The translations under genes were made by a program, and so were the position numbers. A DNA stretch of 64,000 nt from Miscanthus floridulus (lineage: Eukaryota > Streptophyta > Magnoliopsida > Poales > Poaceae): assembly GCF_019320115.1 (NCBI RefSeq), contig NC_089581.1, forward strand, positions 72,337,155 to 72,401,154. Direction: 5' to 3'. Shown in pieces: positions 45,180 through 56,700 of this stretch (position 1 is its first letter; each line of letters opens with the position of its first letter). Under the pieces are notes generated by a model, which worked only from the letters and a program-made list of their open reading frames with translations, had not been told where the DNA came from and ran no database searches.

Positions 45180-48051
45180 ATGGGGTTGTCAATCTCATAC
45201 CCACCGGACGACTACCTGCCAGCAGTGGAGGACAACATGGGCCGGCTGTTCATCCGGTCTCATAGCTTCGACGACATGGAGGCCGACGCTGAGTCACCTT
45301 TGTCTTCGCCTTCGGCATTGCCCCCCGCCTTTGGCTCCGGGAAGCTCATCATAGAAGGCTCCCTGAGCTTCAAAAGGAGAGAGGCTGACAGCATTCAGAT
45401 GCAGAATGTGTTGTCCATCAGGAGTCCTAAACCTCCTGATAGAGAAGCTTGCAACATCATCAGTGCCGGTGCTGCTACTTCTGGGTCATCAAGATTCGGG
45501 CCAATCGGGGACCGTCCACCAGATTATGATTACCCCATGGTCGGAATGGACAGCCCCAAGCACCAGGCCGCGGCCGTCAGGCTGCAGAAGGTGTACAAGA
45601 GCTTCAGGACAAGGCGGCAGCTTGCGGATTGTGCTGTTCTTGTGGAACAACGATGGTAGGACACTGCCTTGTTCTATGCTATTTATTGGGTTGGGTGTGC
45701 TTGTTCTTGTCATCAAGCCATCAAGGTGGTGCTTTTCTGAATTTTATTTATGATGATCCTATATAAAATGCAGGTGGAAGTTGCTTGATTTTGCACTGCT
45801 CAAGCGGAATTCGGTGTCATTCTTTGATATAGAGAAGCCTGAGACTGCTGTCTCAAAATGGTCCCGGGCAAGAATGAGGGCTGCCAAGGTACCAATTGTA
45901 TTCTTCTGTTTAGATATACCATCATAACTTCAGCAATCAGCATTATGAATTTTGTACAGTGCAATACCAACTTTGTATCAGCAGTCTTTCTTTTCTTGTA
46001 ATATACTGCATTCCTGACAGAGGTGTAGTGTTGCTGTCGCATTTAGGTTGGCAAAGGTCTCTCCAAGGATGAAAAGGCCCAGAAACTTGCCCTGCAGCAC
46101 TGGCTCGAGGCGGTATGTTATGTACCAAGAACATAAATGTCTCCATAAATATAATGCTGGTCAGATTATGCTCTGAGCAATCAAAAACTGCATTTTGATC
46201 CATTTCTGATTGTCAGATTGACCCTCGACATCGGTATGGCCACAACCTGCACTTCTACTACCACCGCTGGCTCCACTGCCAGAGCAAGCAGCCATTCTTC
46301 TATTGGTACACACACACAGCAAAAGTCATGTGTCTGAACCAATGAACAACATAGTTACTGATCGAGTACTGACGGTTCTGTAATTCTTTGGACAGGTTGG
46401 ATGTAGGAGAAGGGAAAGATGTCAACTTAGAGGAACATTGCCCTAGATCGAAGTTGCACAAGCAATGTATCAAGTACCTTGGCCCTGTAAGTTCCACTGT
46501 TTGTTCCTCCTCTGATTCAAAGTGAAAAAAGAAACATTCAGGCAGTAGAACCTGCTAGGTTGCATATGTCATATTATCACATTAACCAAATATGTCGTCT
46601 CATGCTCGTGCAGAAAGAAAGGGAAAATTATGAAGTGATAGTCGAGGATAAGAGGCTGATGTACAAGCTGAGCCGTCAGATAGTCGACACAACCGGAAGC
46701 GCCAAGGGGACCAAGTGGATCTTCGTGCTCAGTACATGCAAGACTCTTTACATAGGCCAGGTGAATGATGATTCCCTGACAAGTTCGGATGGAATTCTTT
46801 TGAACACCGAGAGCAATTCAGTGACTGAAGTGAGACCGAAACTTTGACATGTTTGCAGAAGCAGAAGGGCGTATTCCAGCACTCAAGCTTCCTTGCAGGG
46901 GGAGCCACATCTGCTGCAGGAAGACTGGTTGTGGGGGATGGAATTCTCAAGGTGTGGCATAGAAATTTGTACTGTGGGATTCATTCATCCCAACATTACT
47001 GTTTTTTTCTCTCCTGCTCAAGTTAGAGATGTGTTCATTTCAGGCTGTGTGGCCTCACAGTGGGCATTATCGGCCGACGGAGCAGAACTTTCAGGAGTTC
47101 ATGAACTTCCTCAAGGAGAGGAGTGTGGATCTTACCAATGTGATGGTAAGGAGCCTAATATATTGTGAATCCTATGTAAGTAGATTAGCTAATGATCCCA
47201 GACGCTTCAGCTGATACTGGTATTCTGCTGGCATTTCGGTTTTGGTACAGTTGAGCCCATCAGAAGGTGAAGAAGACGGCGATTTCAGCCTCAGGGGTAG
47301 CCACTCTCAGCTGGACCTGACCCAACTCTGCCAGCAAGAAGAGGAGAGCCAAGAACAGGAGGCGCAATCTGCGCAACGCCATGGCAAAGACGAAGCCGAA
47401 GCCGAGACCTGCAGCCACGAACCCACCGTGCCAACATCTACAGAGACCTGCAGCACGCCGACGACGACGATCAGGAAGACCTCCTCAGACAACAGGCTGA
47501 AAGGGAAGCGGCCGCCCAGGCTGTTGATCAGCTCCAACAACATAGCACCGCTGCCGCCCGCCACGCACAGCAGCAACGCCAGGCCGTCGCCCGGCGTGAA
47601 GGACGTGGACCCGGACTCCGCCATGCTGGGCGAGTGCCTCGACTTCTGCAAGCGGAACCTGTTCGCGGAGGACGGGTACGAGGACCACTACCTGGACGAC
47701 CTCGCGGAGGTACCGGAGGCGCTGATCCTGAGCCGCATCAACTCCAAGCGGGCCATGCACTCGTACCAGCTCGGGAAGCAGCTGCACTTCCACTGGAGCA
47801 CCGGCGCCGGGCCCCGGATCGGCTGCGTCCGCGACTACCCGTCCGAGCTCCAGTTCCGGGCGCTGGAGGAGGTCAGCCTGTCGCCCCGCGGCGGTGGCGG
47901 CAGGCCGGCGAGGTTCCCGTCGCCCAGGCCGGGCGCGCTCACGCCCAACAGCATCCCTGCGGCCAAGTGTGGCTCTCTTATGGCGGACGGCGACGGCGTG
48001 CGCGCGTCGCTCAAGCCCAGGCAGAGGAGTGCAACTTGGACCGCGTTTTGA
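45180..48051 (+). CDS. IQM: IQ-motif calmodulin-binding protein of the IQM family, 9 exons
   Basis: Coding exons: 45180-45655, 45774-45888, 46047-46112, 46217-46305, 46396-46486, 46614-46760, 46859-46951, 47044-47145, 47251-48051. All junctions are GT-AG with matching phases; the product is 659 aa. The start at 45180 ([11 protein letters not shown]) was chosen over an in-frame ATG 36 nt upstream because IQM proteins begin MGxS. An IQ calmodulin-binding motif lies at about residues 130-147 ([18 protein letters not shown]), followed by the family's conserved region ([87 protein letters not shown]). The last exon adds a 266-aa, Ser/Glu/Pro-rich, probably disordered tail. IQM proteins bind calmodulin without calcium and act in stress and stomatal responses in Arabidopsis; which member this is was not decided. 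No lesions seen. Confidence 0.95.
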
Positions 48052-48957
48052 CTTTTGAGATAGCATGCATGCTTCCTTCAGTTTTTTCTTGCTTCTTCAC
48101 TTTCACGGCAGAATGATGCTGATGCTGACTGTGCATACTTAACTGAGGGAAATGTGAGATAGCATGCTCCTTCACGTAGACGAGGATAGAAGGATCAGCA
48201 TTAACATTTGGCAAACACTGGGTAATGCCGTTGTAATGGTACTGATAGGTTGATGGGCAAGCTCTTGCTGTTTTATAAGTGCATGGAAAGAGCAAATATG
48301 AGGTATCACTTCAGTGAAACCATTCTCAGATTGCACATAAATCAAAAGCAAATCATGTTAACCAACTGAATGAAAAAAAAAGATTTGTTTTGACAGTGAA
48401 GCAACAATCATGCAGCTAGTCCATTCCAGGGCATAACCAAACAAAATATTTGGATTTGTTGTGACAGTGAAACACATCAATTTGGCTCATGTTGGCAATG
48501 CAGCAAGCATTCAAACAACTCATGTAACTAGTTCCCAATGTGACAGCATATCCTAATTCAGATACAGATGTACCAAAACTGTAACCAGATGAGAACTCAC
48601 ACTACATTTCCATTGCTCTTAACCATACTTCTTAGCCAAATCAAAGATAAAGCAGTGTCGGATAACTTGATAAGCAGTACACAACCAAGACCGTTTACAT
48701 TTTAAAGGCAGCAACTGCAGAGGACAGACAGCCAACAGCAGCCTCATGAGACTTCGCTATTTTAGGCCCCTTCGTCTTCTTAATAAAAAGGTTTTAGGCT
48801 GAATGTAAACAATTCTATTCCTCTCGAAAGAATCAAAACGAATTTGCCCCCCATAAAAAAATTCAAGAAAAACTGAAATTGTCCGCTCAAAAGAAAATAT
48901 AATAGTATTGTTCTTATTTTGTTATTTTTTTTCTTCGTGCAAAGGGTAGGAAAAAAA
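48052..48957 (+). other. IQM 3' untranslated region and downstream spacer
   Basis: AT-rich sequence after the IQM stop codon, with no recognised gene on either strand. Confidence 0.45.
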
Positions 48958-49090
48958 AACAATAACAACGTAGCGTTTCAGTCCCAAACAAATTGGGGTA
49001 GGCTAGAGTTAAAACCCACCAAGAGCCCCAACTCACGGTTTAGACACTTCAATAGCTGTTTTTCAAGCACTCCTATTCAAACATAGATCT
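48958..49090 (-). repeat. Fragment of a common grass repeat, possibly an RTE-like LINE tail
   Basis: Contains acaataacaac followed by tcagtcccaaacaaattggggtaggctagag, a dispersed motif of grass genomes. The inverted short form tggcctaccccaatttg also occurs near 1513. Assignment to RTE-like LINEs is from memory of the motif and is uncertain. Confidence 0.4.
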
Positions 49091-49097
49091 CTACGTA

Positions 49098-52000
49098 TGT
49101 AACACCCCGGTGTTATGCCAGCATTTAGGCACTGCAAATCATGCATATTATGCATCATCAAGCATCCTAATCATACATGCCTAATCATGTAAATAATAAC
49201 TGAAACAATGCTTCGAAACATATGAAACATGCTCGTGAAACATGAATGTTGCATACACTTGTTTAGAGTTGTTTTTGCCCTAATTATGCTGGCTAGGTTA
49301 GTAAAACATGTTTGGCTATAATTGTAAATCATCTATAATTATTTAGCACAATTTTTGGAGCAAAGTTTGTATTCAAACTTTTGACAAAATATGCTTTTGA
49401 AATTATTATTGAAAATGGTCAAAAATCCTCTCTATTTAGCTTTTGCTTCCCAATTCAAAATCTATGCAAAATTTTTAGTTGGTCCCTAAAGAAAAGTTGT
49501 AGAGGATTAAATTCTAAGTAACTTTTATTTTTGGGCCATTTTCAAAAGAAGTCATTTTCTTGCTCAAAAGGGTATTTGAAAACTGATATTTGAAAATTCC
49601 TTGAAAATAGAAATTGAAAAATGGTTTCTCTCCTTTCACGGGCCGCCGCCTCACTTCTGGCCCGCCAGCCAAAGCCGGCCCAACGATCCACCCCGCGCCG
49701 CGCCTTCGCCTCGGCCCAGCCCACCTCGCGCGCGCTGGCTTCCTTCTTCCCCCGCGCGCGTACGCGTCCGACCGCGTCAGGCACGCCGCGCCGCGTGGCG
49801 AGCGCATGCCGGCGACGCCGGCCGGGTGGCGTCCCGTGGCCCCCGCAAGCGAGCGCGCCTCACCGTTTTCAAGCCACCGCAGCTCCGTTTCTCTCTACGC
49901 TTCTCATTTTTCTCTCCCGCACTGCCTCTCTGCCTCGCCCCGCACCGAGCTCCGCTCGCGCCGCCGTCGCCACCGCAGCCCCGCCGGCAAAATTGGCCGC
50001 CGGTGCTCCACCATTGCCCGCAATCGAGCACACATCGCTCCGCCTCGCTCCTCGGCACCTGGTGCTCACTGTAGGGACACCATTTGAGCAAGGTATAGCG
50101 GTCTTGCGCGTTTCGCCGCCGTCGGTCATGGCGTCGCCGCGCTTGACCCCGCCGTGGAAAGCTTCCCCCCGTCCCTTCTCCATCCCTTTGTGTAGCCTGC
50201 TCGGGTTCGCCACCTTCTTGCGGACCCCGCGCACACGCCCGCTTGCCCGAACATGGCCGGCAACGGCCGCCGGCCCGCTGGCAGCGCCCGCACCGCCGTA
50301 ACGCCGGCGTGGCGTGGCGTGGCGTCTCGCCTCGACCGAGCTGGGCCAGGTCGGCCTTGGGCCGAAGCCCCGAGCCAGGCCGCCGCCCTTCCCCTTCGCT
50401 CGGTTGCGCAGGCCGAAAGTGGCCGTGGGCCAGTTGTTCCCACGGGCCGGCCCAATAGTAATAGGAAAAATTGATTTCGGTTTTCGTTTATTATTTGGGA
50501 AGAGAAATACTTTGAAAAATGTTTGTGTACTCATTTTGGCTCCAAATTTGTTGAAATAAATTTTGCTAGGTTCCTTGTCACCAGATCTATATGATAAAAA
50601 TATTGCATGTCATTTTTGAGATACTTTTATGTAGAGCTTTATTTAATCCATGATATTGCTGATATCTTGTAAAATGTGTAGTAAAACCTATATGTTTCAG
50701 AAAAATATGCTTCCAAGTGTGTTATTCTTTTTGTGTAATGTACTTCCTAGGAAAAATATATGCCATGCATTTCCTGTAGAAAAATTGTGAGATGTAGTTC
50801 AAGTGCCTTTAATGGCTGATTTTTGTTATTTTTGCTAGAGAGCAAAATTTGTATAAAACATGCATGTGATAATTTTTGTACAGTGATTAATTGCTGTGTA
50901 GAACATAGGAAAAATATTACATCTGTTGTTTGACATTTTTCACAGTACAAAGTATTTTCATATTCAAAATTATGCCCTAGCTTGTCATTTTTGTGTAGGC
51001 CATTCCACTTATCCAAATGCCATAAAAATCTGATGGTAGACTACTTAGGGTAGTACTGTGCTATGGTAATTTTCTAAGATTTTTCTAAGCTATAAAAATA
51101 GATGTTGCTATTCAAACCTATTATTAATTTGGGTTTAATCAAATGTTGCCTTATGTATGAATAAGAAATTAGTGAAGCTTTGGTGTATCTTTGAAGCATT
51201 TAATGAGATGTGTTGACTCAGCATATTAGTAGTAGAAGAGAATGCAGTAGATGACATGTGCTTGTAGTATATGTTCTTGGATGATGTTGACTACCTTGCA
51301 TTAAAGCATATCCATTGTGTTCATTTCATCCGATGCACTTTTTGCATAAGCACTTACGCACATGCATCATATAGGATTGCAAACCGAGAGCCCAGTCGTC
51401 ATACCTGAGGAGCCTGAGGAGCAGCTCGAGGTGCAGCCGCAGGAAGTGACCGAAGCAGACGAGGAGGACGTTGAGAAACTTCCGGAGTGCCCCGATCACC
51501 GCCCGAGCTCCTTCGAGAGAGGCAAGCCCCAGAGCATTTTTCTCCCCGGTTTGCAATTATTAATTAAATGCTTTACTTTAATTGATGCATTACGTTCAGG
51601 AGTTGTTTGCAACCGTTGCTGCATTATACCTTGTCTACCTTTGTTATACTATATCCTTGTTACCCTGGTATCCGCAGTCGAGTCAATGCTTAGCTGGCTT
51701 AGATCGGTAGAAGTCGGGTGATTTCCTGTCACCTGCGAGCTATAGGTGGTTATCTGGATCTGCTTGGATAACTATATAGTCTTGGTATAACTAAGTGTTA
51801 ATTTGAAGTTGAGACCGGACGGAGACTTACAGAGTTTTTGACTGTAGTGCTTTCCATCTGTGTCGATTAAGGACCGACCGTTGTTGGGCCTCAGGTCATG
51901 TTGAACGCATGCCTTACATTTAGCTGGCCGAATAAAGTACCTTTCGACCACAAAGCTGGGAGATTATTCAGGCCGAGTAGATTGCCCGCAGCGTACTATG

Positions 52001-52994
52001 CCGGAGCAGGTGTGGTAGGACACGGGGGCGCGAAGATAAGACCAAAGAGCAGTCGGTCGGCCCCCGGGTACATGTGGTTCCTGGCAAACTCGAGATTCCT
52101 AGATAGTTGACTCGGTGACCGATACCTCACTTTAGCGGGTGAGTGAGGTTTGTGTAAGGAATAAATCACCAGCTGGTTAGGAATCGATTTGAGTCGCCAT
52201 CGCTCCTAGATAGTGAGCACTTGACTTGAGTGACTTCATCGTAGTAATGTTAATGGAACACTTGGACAGTTATAATGAATATGACATTATGAAAGTTGTT
52301 AATGATCATTGGTTATTATTATTTGCTTAATCACATGCTTGCTCTAGTATAGGTGCAAATGTAGTCGATAGGTTAATAATAATTAACTTGACAATAATGC
52401 TTTTGTAAAGGTTCTTGAAATGCTAAAAATGCCTCTTTTTGCAAATGAGTTAGCTACCCTACTATAAAGCCCTTCATAATCCTTGGTGTCACCTTATTTT
52501 CGGTTATGTCGGGTAAGTCTAGCTGAGTACCTTCTCGTACTCAGGGTTTTATTCTCACTTGTTGCAGATGGGCAGATGTATTACGGCTATTGTATCAACT
52601 GCCTTTATCCAGCGATGGGTGATGCTTAGGACCATGGGCATGGCCATTCCATACATCTTGTCTGATGCTTTTGTTAGAGATGATCATTAGCTGGCACTGT
52701 ATTTGAACTCCGTGTGAGTGTGTGTGGTTTTGAACAAATGGCTTCCGCTACTTCTATTTGAACTCGTTTTGTAATAACTATGTTTAAACTCTGATGTATC
52801 TGTGATGCGAACTTTTATGTAATATGTGATGGTGACCGCTAAACTTATTACGATCTGGGCTGGTATGTGAGTTGGTTTAAAATCCTTCGTGATTTCATGG
52901 ACTATCGGGTTATACGGGCTTAAGTTTGCTAAATCGTCTGCTCTAGCGGATGATTTTCTTACTTAATTTCGTATAATTGGTCGGTTCTGTTACA
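49098..52994 (+). repeat. 5' LTR (about 3.9 kb) of the Ty3 element
   Basis: Ends TGTAACACC and GTTACA. A GC-rich island at about 49640-50460 is open in several frames at once but resembles no known protein. The region 52440-52980 holds short transcript-like pieces. No second LTR is present to confirm the right border, which was set from the TG...CA ends and the adjacent primer-binding site. Confidence 0.8.
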
Positions 52995-52996
52995 CC

Positions 52997-53008
52997 TGAC
53001 ATCAGAGC
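52997..53008 (+). other. tRNA primer-binding site of the Ty3 element
   Basis: TGACATCAGAGC agrees at 10 of 12 positions with the initiator-methionine tRNA complement commonly used by plant LTR retrotransposons (TGGTATCAGAGC), and begins 2 nt after the LTR end. Confidence 0.78.
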
Positions 53009-53784
53009 ATGGTTTAGCGTGTTACTGTTCACAAGTGTATTTAAAACAAAAAGGCAATTGAAAAACGTGATTTCCAAACTAAAAAGTGTGCCCGTGGTCA
53101 TATCCTTTATGCCCAGTTAAGGACTCTAGGTAGCTTAATTAAGTACTAACTTGGGGTTCTTGCATCATATTTCTCTTTCATCACTCGTACGGTGTGCTAT
53201 TGTATGAGTGCCACTTGTTTGAGTGGTAATGTATGGATCATTTGCCTCTACGCCTCGGTAAGTGTGAGTTGTGAGAGCATGATCGAATACACCGCCGATC
53301 TAGGGTGAATGCTTATATGATGCTGGAGTAATTACATGTTCTACGCATGTTTTACAAAGGTATCTCATGTGTGGGTATTCTGTCTATTGAGGCGATGCCG
53401 TCAATAGGACGATGGTTCGGGTAGTTACTACCGTTGTACACGTATCTGGGGATTCGTGTAGAGCGTGTAGATAAAACTTACTGCTTTTATGCATTCATTG
53501 GGAATTGGGCTGAAATGAATCTTCTGTAGGTACATAACAACGTTATCGTGTAGAACGTATTAGATACGTATTTGAGAGATCGTTTGTATGCCACCGAATT
53601 CGTCGCTAGAAATTATTTATTTCATAAGTTTGTGAGAACGTACGGCACGTACATACATCATATTACTTGTGCATTTCATTCATGTCATGCATTCCTCCCC
53701 TTATAAATTGATTATCTCATTTTGATAAAAGTTGTATCACCTAAAATATGTTCCCACGGGGTAATAAAAGAACTTTTGTTACAG

Positions 53785-54771
53785 ATGGCCCGCACAAAGC
53801 AGACTGTCCGTAAGTCCACCGGAGGAAGAGCACCTCGATGTTCATTGGCCCTGAGGGAGCACCACACCACGGACACCTTCTTGAGCGAGTTTAGCATGCC
53901 AACCTTACTTTGGAGAGTGCTCCATGATGTGGGGTACCCAGAGGGTCAAGAGTCGGTGTACTCTTGGAATGAGAGTCAGTTAGTAGAGGATGGACTTGCA
54001 GTGGTAGAAATCATGGTTCCTGCTCTTGGTGATGCTCCAGAGTGGGATGGTTGGCACTTGGAGTTTGAGGGTCGCACTCCTATTGAGGGTGCAGAGGGAG
54101 CAGCTTTCCGTGTCATCAGGGATATCATGAGCAGATTTCCCAGTGAGCTTGCAGTAGCTCTAGCTGGCACCTTTCCTAGGGATGATCCTCGTGATGCTAT
54201 TTGGGTTCAGCCTCAGGGAAGTGCCTTGGTCAGAGGTCCAGCTGAGGGACAGGCTAGCGACAACCATGCTATGAGTGCTATGTTCACCGCCATCAGAGCG
54301 TATGAGGGTCTTGAGAGTACCTACTAGACTTTGACTGGCTTACGTAGTCATGATAAGCTCAAGGTAGGAAAGCAGAAGAAGCAGGCATGTGCTATAGCTG
54401 GTTTGTAGGAGCAGTTGGCTGATATGAGTTTACAGCGGGACCAGGCGGTAGAGAGAGGTGATAGAGCTATGCAGCGGGTGCATACATTGACTTAAGCCAA
54501 CAACAATGCAGACCGCATGATTGGACAGTTTGTTCAGGAGAGGAATGAAGACTGGGACGAGAGGGACCTTCTGCTGCAGAGGGTCGATGAGCTAGAGGAG
54601 TACAACGTCAACCTACATGAGGAGTTTCACGCGCTCTACAATGGGGTTGGCCCATATGCTCCTCCAGACGTTGCTGGCATGGACATCGACGACGACAATG
54701 AGGATGAGCCTATAGTTTCACCTAGGGGCGATGGTGACGTCTCTAACCCCGATGATGGCCTCGAGGAGTAG
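53785..54771 (+). pseudogene. Extra retrotransposon reading frame with a histone H3 tail-like N-terminus
   Basis: ATG 53785 opens a frame whose first residues read MARTKQTVRKSTGGRAPR: 15 of the first 17 positions after Met equal the histone H3 tail (V for A7, R for K14). K4, K9, S10 and T11 are kept. Similarity ends at about residue 21; there is no histone fold. The body (residues ~22-180) is acidic and of unknown family, and the C-terminal third after 54409 is coiled-coil-like with an acidic end (DIDDDNEDEP). Three in-frame stops (54325-54327, 54406-54408, 54493-54495) break the 328-codon frame. The ATG directly follows an acceptor-like ttttgttacag. It is not a histone gene: it sits between the primer-binding site and gag of the element. 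Function unknown; a chromatin-reader decoy or tether is conceivable. Confidence 0.8.
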
Positions 54772-55134
54772 GCTAGTTGCCTTGCGCTAGTGTTTAGGTC
54801 CTGTCGTGATGACCTTTCTTTTGTTGGCATGTAACCTAATGTATCTTGCTTCGAACTTATGAGACTTGGCATGTGATTGGAACTTGGCTAGTAATGTGAT
54901 ATCTGAACGCATAAAAGTCCAGTGTATGTATGCTGGCAATTTGGTTGTATGGATGCGATGTTTGCTTTTGAAGTAATTTAATTAGTAATGTTGTTTTAAT
55001 TGGGATGCGATTATTGTGCCTCTGTTTTATTGTATGAATTTATTCTCTCTAGTAAATTCAGTTTGGCATAATTTTTCATTCACTCACAATTATTACAGCT
55101 TCACTCAATCATTACTTGTTGCTGAAATATGCAG

Positions 55135-55815
55135 ATGACAAATACTCGTCGTACCACTTATGAGGCTGCTGAGACCGGTGCTAACGGTGCGGGGACCAGT
55201 GGTGGTGGTGGAAACCACGACAACAACAATGAGCCTCCCCATGAGCCGCATTTGCCACTTCCTCCCCCGTTTACCCTAGAGGTGTTCCTCGCACAGTTGC
55301 TCGGGAGTCAGCGCAACACGAAACAATCCTAGAAGAACATGGAGGATTTTCTGCGTACTATCACCAACAATGTTCAGCGCAGTAACAATCAGGGTGGTGG
55401 CATTAGGGTGAATCAATATAGCAGCTTCAAAGATTTTATGGACACCAGGCTGCCAATATTCAAGGAAGCAACAGAACCACTCGATGCTGAAGAATGGATC
55501 AACACTATGGAAGATAAATTCCATGTGTTGAGGATGACTGAGGTATTGAAAACTGAGTATGCTGCACATTAGTTGCAAGGACCAGCGGGAATGTGGTGGA
55601 AGCACCATCGCATAACCTTCCCTCCAAATGCTCAGATTACGTGGAGTTTATATTCCACCTGGGCTGACCAAGATGAAGTTGGGAGAGTTCTTGGTGTTGA
55701 ATCAGGGCACCAAGACTGTGACACAATATTTGCATGCTTTCAATAACTTGTGTCGTTATGCTCCCGACATGGTTGACACCGATGTTAAGAGAATCGCTAG
55801 ATTCAAGAGAGGACT
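55135..55815 (+). pseudogene. Ty3 gag relic, broken and truncated
   Basis: The frame starts at ATG 55135 (MTNTRRTTYEAAE) directly after an acceptor-like aaatatgcag. In-frame TAG occurs at 55330-55332 and 55570-55572, and a frameshift lies between 55573 and 55628. The capsid segments FKDFMDTRLPIFKEATEPLD, EEWINTMEDKFHVLRMTE and LTKMKLGEFLVLNQGTKTVT place it with Tekay/Del-type Gag. It is cut off at 55815 by the TRIM-like insertion. Confidence 0.85.
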
Positions 55816-56600
55816 TGTAACAACCAGTTCCGACATACATGGCCCAGGCCCACTCTTCCGAGGAGTGGTCCCACCCGCGTAGCAACCCGCTTGAACTTTC
55901 GTCCTCGCTTTGTTCAAAACGATTAACCGAAGGTTACTATGCGTCCCTGGCCCTGGTATTTAAGTCAATCCAGCGATTCCTCAGTTTCCAGTATGGTACT
56001 AAACTGGTTGCGCAGTGTTTTTTCGCGGTGATACAGTAACAGTGAACAGTACCTTGAATTTGGTCGGTCCATTTCCGGGTGAACAGTACTCGGTCTACAG
56101 TACCCCCCCCCCAAGCCTGGATTCTACAGTAACCGCCCATTTCTCTGCTGCAGTACCACCGGCCCATGACTGGATTGGATTGGGCCCACTTTGGCCCATT
56201 AGGATGTTACAATCATCCCCCTTAAGGATTTGACGTCCCCGTCGAATGCCAGATCAGCTTACCCTTTTGGGACATTTATTCCCAGGATCCGCCTCTCTTC
56301 AACACGTTTGTGTGGCCCCGTGCCGGTACATGTGCATGCCATGCCGTGTCCACGACGGGTCCATGCACATGCACACAACATCCCCACGCAGTTGTCCCCA
56401 CATGCCCGTGAAACCTCGAGAGTCAGCTCTGATACCAAATGTAACAACCAGTCCCGACATACATGGCCCAGGCCCACTCTTTCGAGGAGTGGTCCCACCC
56501 ACGTAGCAACCCGCTTGAACTTTCGTCCTCGCTTCGTTCAAAACAGTTAACCGAAGGTTACTACGCGTCCCTGGCCCTGGTATTTAAGTCGATCCGGCGA
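55816..56600 (-). mobile_element. TRIM-like non-autonomous LTR element, minus strand, running into the gap
   Basis: Two direct copies of a sequence starting TGTAACAACCAGT lie at 55816-56211 (ending GGATGTTACA) and from 56440 into the N gap. Between them is only 228 bp. On the minus strand the sequence next to the second copy is TGGTATCAGAGC (rc of 56426-56437), an exact initiator-tRNA primer site, and AAGGGGGATGAT next to the first copy is a polypurine tract. Full size would be about 1.02 kb with 396-bp LTRs and no coding region. Its far border and target duplication are hidden by the gap. Confidence 0.85.
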
Positions 56601-56700
56601 NNNNNNNNNNNNNNNNNNNNNNNNNNNNNNNNNNNNNNNNNNNNNNNNNNNNNNNNNNNNNNNNNNNNNNNNNNNNNNNNNNNNNNNNNNNNNNNNNNNN
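56601..56700. other. Assembly gap (100 N)
   Basis: Exactly 100 undetermined bases, the conventional length for a gap of unknown size. It lies between the second TRIM LTR and the middle of a Copia gag, so sequence is certainly missing and the join may be wrong. Confidence 0.99.

Larger units (their letters stand above)
49098..55815 (+). mobile_element. Ty3 (gypsy) retrotransposon with a 3.9-kb LTR and an extra reading frame before gag; 3' part missing
   Basis: The LTR runs from TGTAACACCCCGG (49098) to TTCTGTTACA (52994). The primer-binding site TGACATCAGAGC (52997-53008) follows. Then come a ~790-nt leader, an extra frame with a histone H3-like start (53785), and gag (55135). Gag reads like the Tekay/Del chromovirus lineage (FKDFMDTRLPIFKEATEPLD; KMKLGEFLVLNQGTKTVTQY), which also fits the long LTR. 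Gag is cut at 55815 by a TRIM-like element and the N gap; protease, pol and the 3' LTR are not in the window. Confidence 0.85.

Noticed and set aside
49601..50460. Protein gene in the GC-rich part of the Ty3 LTR
   Set aside because: Several overlapping frames are open on both strands with only Pro/Arg/Ala-rich composition and no family resemblance. This is what GC-rich DNA gives by chance.
53785..53850. A histone H3 gene
   Set aside because: Only about 21 N-terminal residues resemble H3. There is no histone fold, and the frame lies between a retrotransposon primer-binding site and gag.
56601..56700. Biological junction between TRIM and Copia sequence
   Set aside because: The join is a 100-N scaffold gap, so adjacency cannot be taken as real.
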